55,877 bases of DNA from Nostoc sp. 'Peltigera membranacea cyanobiont' 210A (lineage in GTDB: Bacteria > Cyanobacteriota > Cyanobacteriia > Cyanobacteriales > Nostocaceae), in NCBI RefSeq assembly GCF_002246015.1, contig NZ_NOLJ01000020.1, positions 1 to 55,877 on the forward strand, written 5' to 3'. A program made the position numbers and the translations under genes. A model generated the notes under the pieces. It was given only the letters and a program-made list of their open reading frames with translations, had not been told where the DNA came from and made no database searches. This document shows, piece by piece, positions 53,053 to 55,877 of the stretch. Numbering within the stretch: position 1 is the first letter of the stretch; the number at the start of each line of letters is the position of its first letter.

Positions 53053-54159
53053 CTATTCCTCATCATCTAGTTCATCGTCTTCCTCCTCAAAATCATCATC
53101 GTCTAATTCAGCTTCCAAATCGTCGGTTTCATTGAGGAAGTCGTCATCGTCAATAAGTTGAATTTTGCGAGGTGGCTTGGTCGCTGGTTTGGATTTACGA
53201 ACGCTTTGAGTTTTGTTCCTATTCTTATTTGGTGGCAATACTTCCACGTCTACAGATACCGATTCTCCCGGTAAAGCAGGTAGTGATTGAGGTTCATTAA
53301 AACCAGCGATCGCATCATGTTGTTGCCAAATGAGGGCTTTAGCTGTGGGCTGACCCAAATAAAATTGAGACAGATTTTCAACGGTGGGTTTGGTGTAATC
53401 TACAGTCTTACAACAGTCGTGTTTATTCTTACCTTCGCCCTCTTTGACAGCTTTGAACTCGACTGACAGCACACCTAAGCTACGCCACCTATCGTTTTTG
53501 CCGCTAAATGGCACTTGGAAATAGTCAGCAAAGGTTTTCTCCAAAGAACGGTAAAACTCCTCACGCACTGACTTAAAACTCCAGAGAGCTACATTCTTAA
53601 AGCGGACAACGACAGGAGTAGTATGCAGGGGTTGATTATCCTCATCTAGAAACACTAGTGCATGTTCTGAACACACATCCATTGTTTTCTTGTCAAGGTT
53701 ATGCTTGTATTCATCATAAAGCCCAACAAAAGAACCACCTAAGTCTTCAACATCTGACTTATAACGGATATATTCTGGTACAAAAGCTAAAACTAATAAC
53801 CGTGCTTGAGTAATTAAGAGTCCAGTAACATCTTCAGTTAGGGTGACAATAGTTAGGTCGTTTTCATCAGGCATATCAAGCCAGCCAGCCTTTTCTAACT
53901 GGTCTTCTGGAATTAGAAGTCCGGCGGGTTTGTCATTAACGACAATGCCGTAAGGCAGTAATGGTCGTCTAACTTGGTTATAACTGTCGCTGAGAAGTTC
54001 TGGGTCAATATCGTCAATATCAAGGTCTGACAATTGAGTGTTAGGAGCTTTCTTATTGGCTGCTTGAGTTTTGGTATTAGCTTTGGGATTAGAAGCAGCA
54101 GTTTTGGCAGTAGATTGATTGGAGCGATTAGAGTTGTTTGAAACCCTAGATTTAACCAT
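53053..54159 (-). CDS. DUF5895-family protein with acidic tail
   Basis: The 368-residue protein has a basic, Ser/Asn/Lys-rich N-terminus (1-45), a core RPLLPYGIVVNDKPAGLLIP ... LLVLAFVPEYIRYKSDVEDL then GGSFVGLYDEYKHNLDKKTM, and a C-terminal tail almost wholly of Asp and Glu after PPRKIQLIDDDDF. The core is what I know as DUF5895 in cyanobacterial plasmid genes; its function is unknown, perhaps linked to DNA handling like single-strand-binding-type genes of phages. Leftward, single. The tail resembles the acidic fragment at 11771-11920. Confidence 0.7.
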   Translation of the reverse strand: MVKSRVSNNSNRSNQSTAKTAASNPKANTKTQAANKKAPNTQLSDLDIDDIDPELLSDSYNQVRRPLLPYGIVVNDKPAGLLIPEDQLEKAGWLDMPDENDLTIVTLTEDVTGLLITQARLLVLAFVPEYIRYKSDVEDLGGSFVGLYDEYKHNLDKKTMDVCSEHALVFLDEDNQPLHTTPVVVRFKNVALWSFKSVREEFYRSLEKTFADYFQVPFSGKNDRWRSLGVLSVEFKAVKEGEGKNKHDCCKTVDYTKPTVENLSQFYLGQPTAKALIWQQHDAIAGFNEPQSLPALPGESVSVDVEVLPPNKNRNKTQSVRKSKPATKPPRKIQLIDDDDFLNETDDLEAELDDDDFEEEDDELDDEE

Positions 54160-54412
54160 TGGACTACATAAATATGATTGCCCAACGCATGAGGCGTTAG
54201 CCTCAAAACTTAGTTATTGAATGGCGGTTGCTACAAAACACAAAAATTTAATATGGTGGAAAATTGTTATAACCAATTAGCTGATAAATTAATTGTCAAT
54301 TATCTTTAAATAAAAAGCATCATTTTTTGATTTTATTTGGTTAAAAATTACACGTATATTGGCGAAACTCTACTAAAAACTTGACATCCACTAACCATCA
54401 TTGCAGGTTACT

Positions 54413-55750
54413 TTAATTATACCATTCACACTGATTGCACCTCCATTTAAGTGCATCTTTGTTAGGAGAATACGCAGAAATTTTTGGCAATTGCAAATAT
54501 TTACCATCTATTTCGCCATAGGTAGTATCGCGCAAACTAGGAGCAATGTGTACCTGCATTGTCTCTGGGTTAATAGCAATCAGGTTAAGGTCAAACAGTG
54601 TATGTATATCTGCTCGCAGGAGCAATCCATTTGAAGGGTGATTATTCTCAATCTCATTGTAAGGAATGATATGGGCAGCTTCCAAAGCTGCTTGTGCATC
54701 ACATCCGGTGATAGCGCAGCGATAATTGTAGACTTCAAGCAAACTTTGACGGAACTGAGGTTGTCCTTGTCGTCGAGTAATAGATATACTAATTCGCTCT
54801 TTAGCTTGCTTTATACTCTTTGGTAAAAAAAAGCTGTCAGTCTCAATAGTCGCAGTAAGCTCCTTAATTTCTGGCAAATGATTGTAGTTAATCTTTTCTA
54901 AATTTTGCCTCCTTTTATTTTTACCAGTGTATTCAAAAGGAGGATTTGTAATCGGTTTGATAGTAACAGACTTCTCTGTATTTTCTAATTCTATTGGTCT
55001 ATGATTAATAGTTTCAGGGATTTCTTGAGTATCCTCATTAGTCGTTTCTTCATCAGTAGCATCTAAAGACTGAATGAGGTTGAGTGCGTGCTGATAATAT
55101 TCTATCCATCCACCTTGCTGATAAAGAGCAGCAGCTTTATTTAAATCCTCAATTGCTCCTAATTTATCACCTAAATGATAGCGGGTAAGACCTCGGTATT
55201 CGTATACATCAGGATAGGTTTGAATAATGTTAATTGCATTACTATAATCTTCAATAGCTTTTTGATGATTTTTTAAATCACTGTAAACATTTCCTCTATT
55301 GATGTAATAAACAGCTTCTTTAGGATAATAAAAAATTAGTTTGTTGTAATCTTCAATAGCTCCTTCTAAATCTCCCAGCTTGTAACGAGCATTCCCACGC
55401 TGGTCATAAACATCATTAGAAAATTGAGGAGAACATTCTATCTCAAATACCTTATTATAATCTTCAATAGCCCCTTGGTAATCACCTAAGTTAGCGCGAG
55501 CATCACCACGATCAGTATATAATAAATAAATTATACTCACGTATGCTGTTACTGAAATACTAAACCAAACATCATCAGAATTTAACTTAAGCGCATGGTT
55601 ATAATCTTCAATAGACCCTGCGTAATTGCCTAATTCATTACGGATTAAAGCACGTAGATAGTGTGATTCGGGATAATTCGGATCAAGCTGAATTGAATTT
55701 TCAACATCTTGAAATGCTATTTTGTAATCACTTTGTTCATAACGCAATAC
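54413..55750 (-). CDS. TPR-repeat protein with C-terminal HNH nuclease, N-terminus cut by the window edge
   Basis: At least five TPR units run from the start to about residue 220 (for example YLRALIRNELGNYAGSIEDY, RGNARYKLGDLEGAIEDYNK, RGNVYSDLKNHQKAIEDYSN). A polar linker follows, then an HNH_2-type domain: YNYRCAITGCDAQAALEAAH, IIPYNEIENNHPSNGLLLRA, DIHTLFDLNLI, ending LKWRCNQCEWYN. The frame enters the 127-bp end repeat at 55751 and the only start there is TTG 55769-55771, made from the transposase-flank repeat, so the true N-terminus is missing. TPR-HNH fusions may be effectors whose nuclease is controlled by TPR-bound partners. Confidence 0.75.
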   Translation of the reverse strand, partial: VLRYEQSDYKIAFQDVENSIQLDPNYPESHYLRALIRNELGNYAGSIEDYNHALKLNSDDVWFSISVTAYVSIIYLLYTDRGDARANLGDYQGAIEDYNKVFEIECSPQFSNDVYDQRGNARYKLGDLEGAIEDYNKLIFYYPKEAVYYINRGNVYSDLKNHQKAIEDYSNAINIIQTYPDVYEYRGLTRYHLGDKLGAIEDLNKAAALYQQGGWIEYYQHALNLIQSLDATDEETTNEDTQEIPETINHRPIELENTEKSVTIKPITNPPFEYTGKNKRRQNLEKINYNHLPEIKELTATIETDSFFLPKSIKQAKERISISITRRQGQPQFRQSLLEVYNYRCAITGCDAQAALEAAHIIPYNEIENNHPSNGLLLRADIHTLFDLNLIAINPETMQVHIAPSLRDTTYGEIDGKYLQLPKISAYSPNKDALKWRCNQCEWYN

Positions 55751-55877
55751 GGGAGCATCCCAATTTTGCAAAAAGAGGGTGAGAAGACCAGTTTATTCGC
55801 GACTATGACTCGCGAATAAATGGGGGCTGTACATCAACACAAGAATTCGAGAGAATTATTTGTGTTCAATCTCAAGA
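55751..55877. repeat. Right copy of the 127-bp inverted terminal repeat
   Basis: Exact reverse complement of bases 1-127. It contains the 3' end of the left transposase gene in the opposite orientation, so this end was joined at a repeated IS-derived sequence. The TPR-HNH frame enters it, so that gene continues beyond the assembled edge or was cut by the IS. Confidence 0.9.

Noticed and set aside
1..55877. CRISPR arrays, tRNA and rRNA genes
   Set aside because: I saw no regularly spaced direct repeats and no tRNA or rRNA signature on either strand.

Overview
The window looks like a piece of a cyanobacterial replicon, most likely a Nostocales-type plasmid. The reasons are scattered HIP1 octamers (GCGATCGC), Nostoc-like small dispersed repeats, an archaeo-eukaryotic-type replication primase, a ParB-like protein, a DUF5895-type protein, a plasmid-borne DNA polymerase I-like protein and a transglycosylase-like envelope protein. 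The two ends carry the same 127 bp in inverted orientation, and the match stops at exactly 127 bp. I read this as an assembly k-mer boundary, so neither end is a natural terminus.

Layout: (1) 1-1.8 kb is IS debris: a frameshifted DDE transposase and a truncated IS982-like transposase with an in-frame stop. (2) 1.8-11.7 kb is a visibly GC-richer island that reads as a small-molecule biosynthetic cluster. A leftward operon encodes a carrier protein, a BtpA/SgcQ-like TIM barrel, a SIS-domain protein, a peptidase S51-like protein, a free-standing adenylating ligase and an aldose-epimerase homologue whose usual catalytic Glu is Gln. A GNAT acetyltransferase converges on it. A rightward pair encodes a cupin and an unusual fusion of a TauD/TfdA-like Fe(II)/2-oxoglutarate oxygenase with a class I/II aminotransferase. 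I do not recognise the product; this is the best candidate for something undescribed. (3) 11.7-12.5 kb holds remnants, including a tyrosine recombinase split by one stop. (4) 12794-16409 is a Tn3-family element with 38-bp ends and a perfect 5-bp target duplication, but its transposase lacks the N-terminal region.

(5) 16.5-24 kb is the plasmid maintenance region: primase-like replication protein, a repeat-rich non-coding stretch that may be the origin or centromere, a ParB-like protein, a structured transcribed-looking element, an HTH protein, a complete tyrosine recombinase with a coupled 43-aa ORF, and a coiled-coil plasmid protein. (6) 24.5-44.2 kb is a defence island. It has a full class 1 DISARM operon (drmD, drmMI, drmA, drmB, drmC), followed on the same strand by a UvrD-like helicase with a Cas4/RecB-like nuclease carrying an Fe-S-type Cys set, then a DUF262/HNH (GmrSD-like) protein. 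The DISARM genes would methylate self DNA (drmMI) and block unmodified incoming DNA; the helicase-nuclease pair and the GmrSD-like protein would add further nucleolytic steps.

(7) 44.3-55.9 kb carries plasmid accessory genes: an SH3b secreted protein, a conserved 54-aa cyanobacterial protein, an HTH protein, several MITE-like elements, a PolI-like exonuclease/polymerase, membrane and hypothetical proteins, an envelope transglycosylase-like protein with a lipoprotein partner, a DUF5895 protein and a TPR-HNH nuclease cut by the right end. No tRNA, rRNA or CRISPR array was seen.
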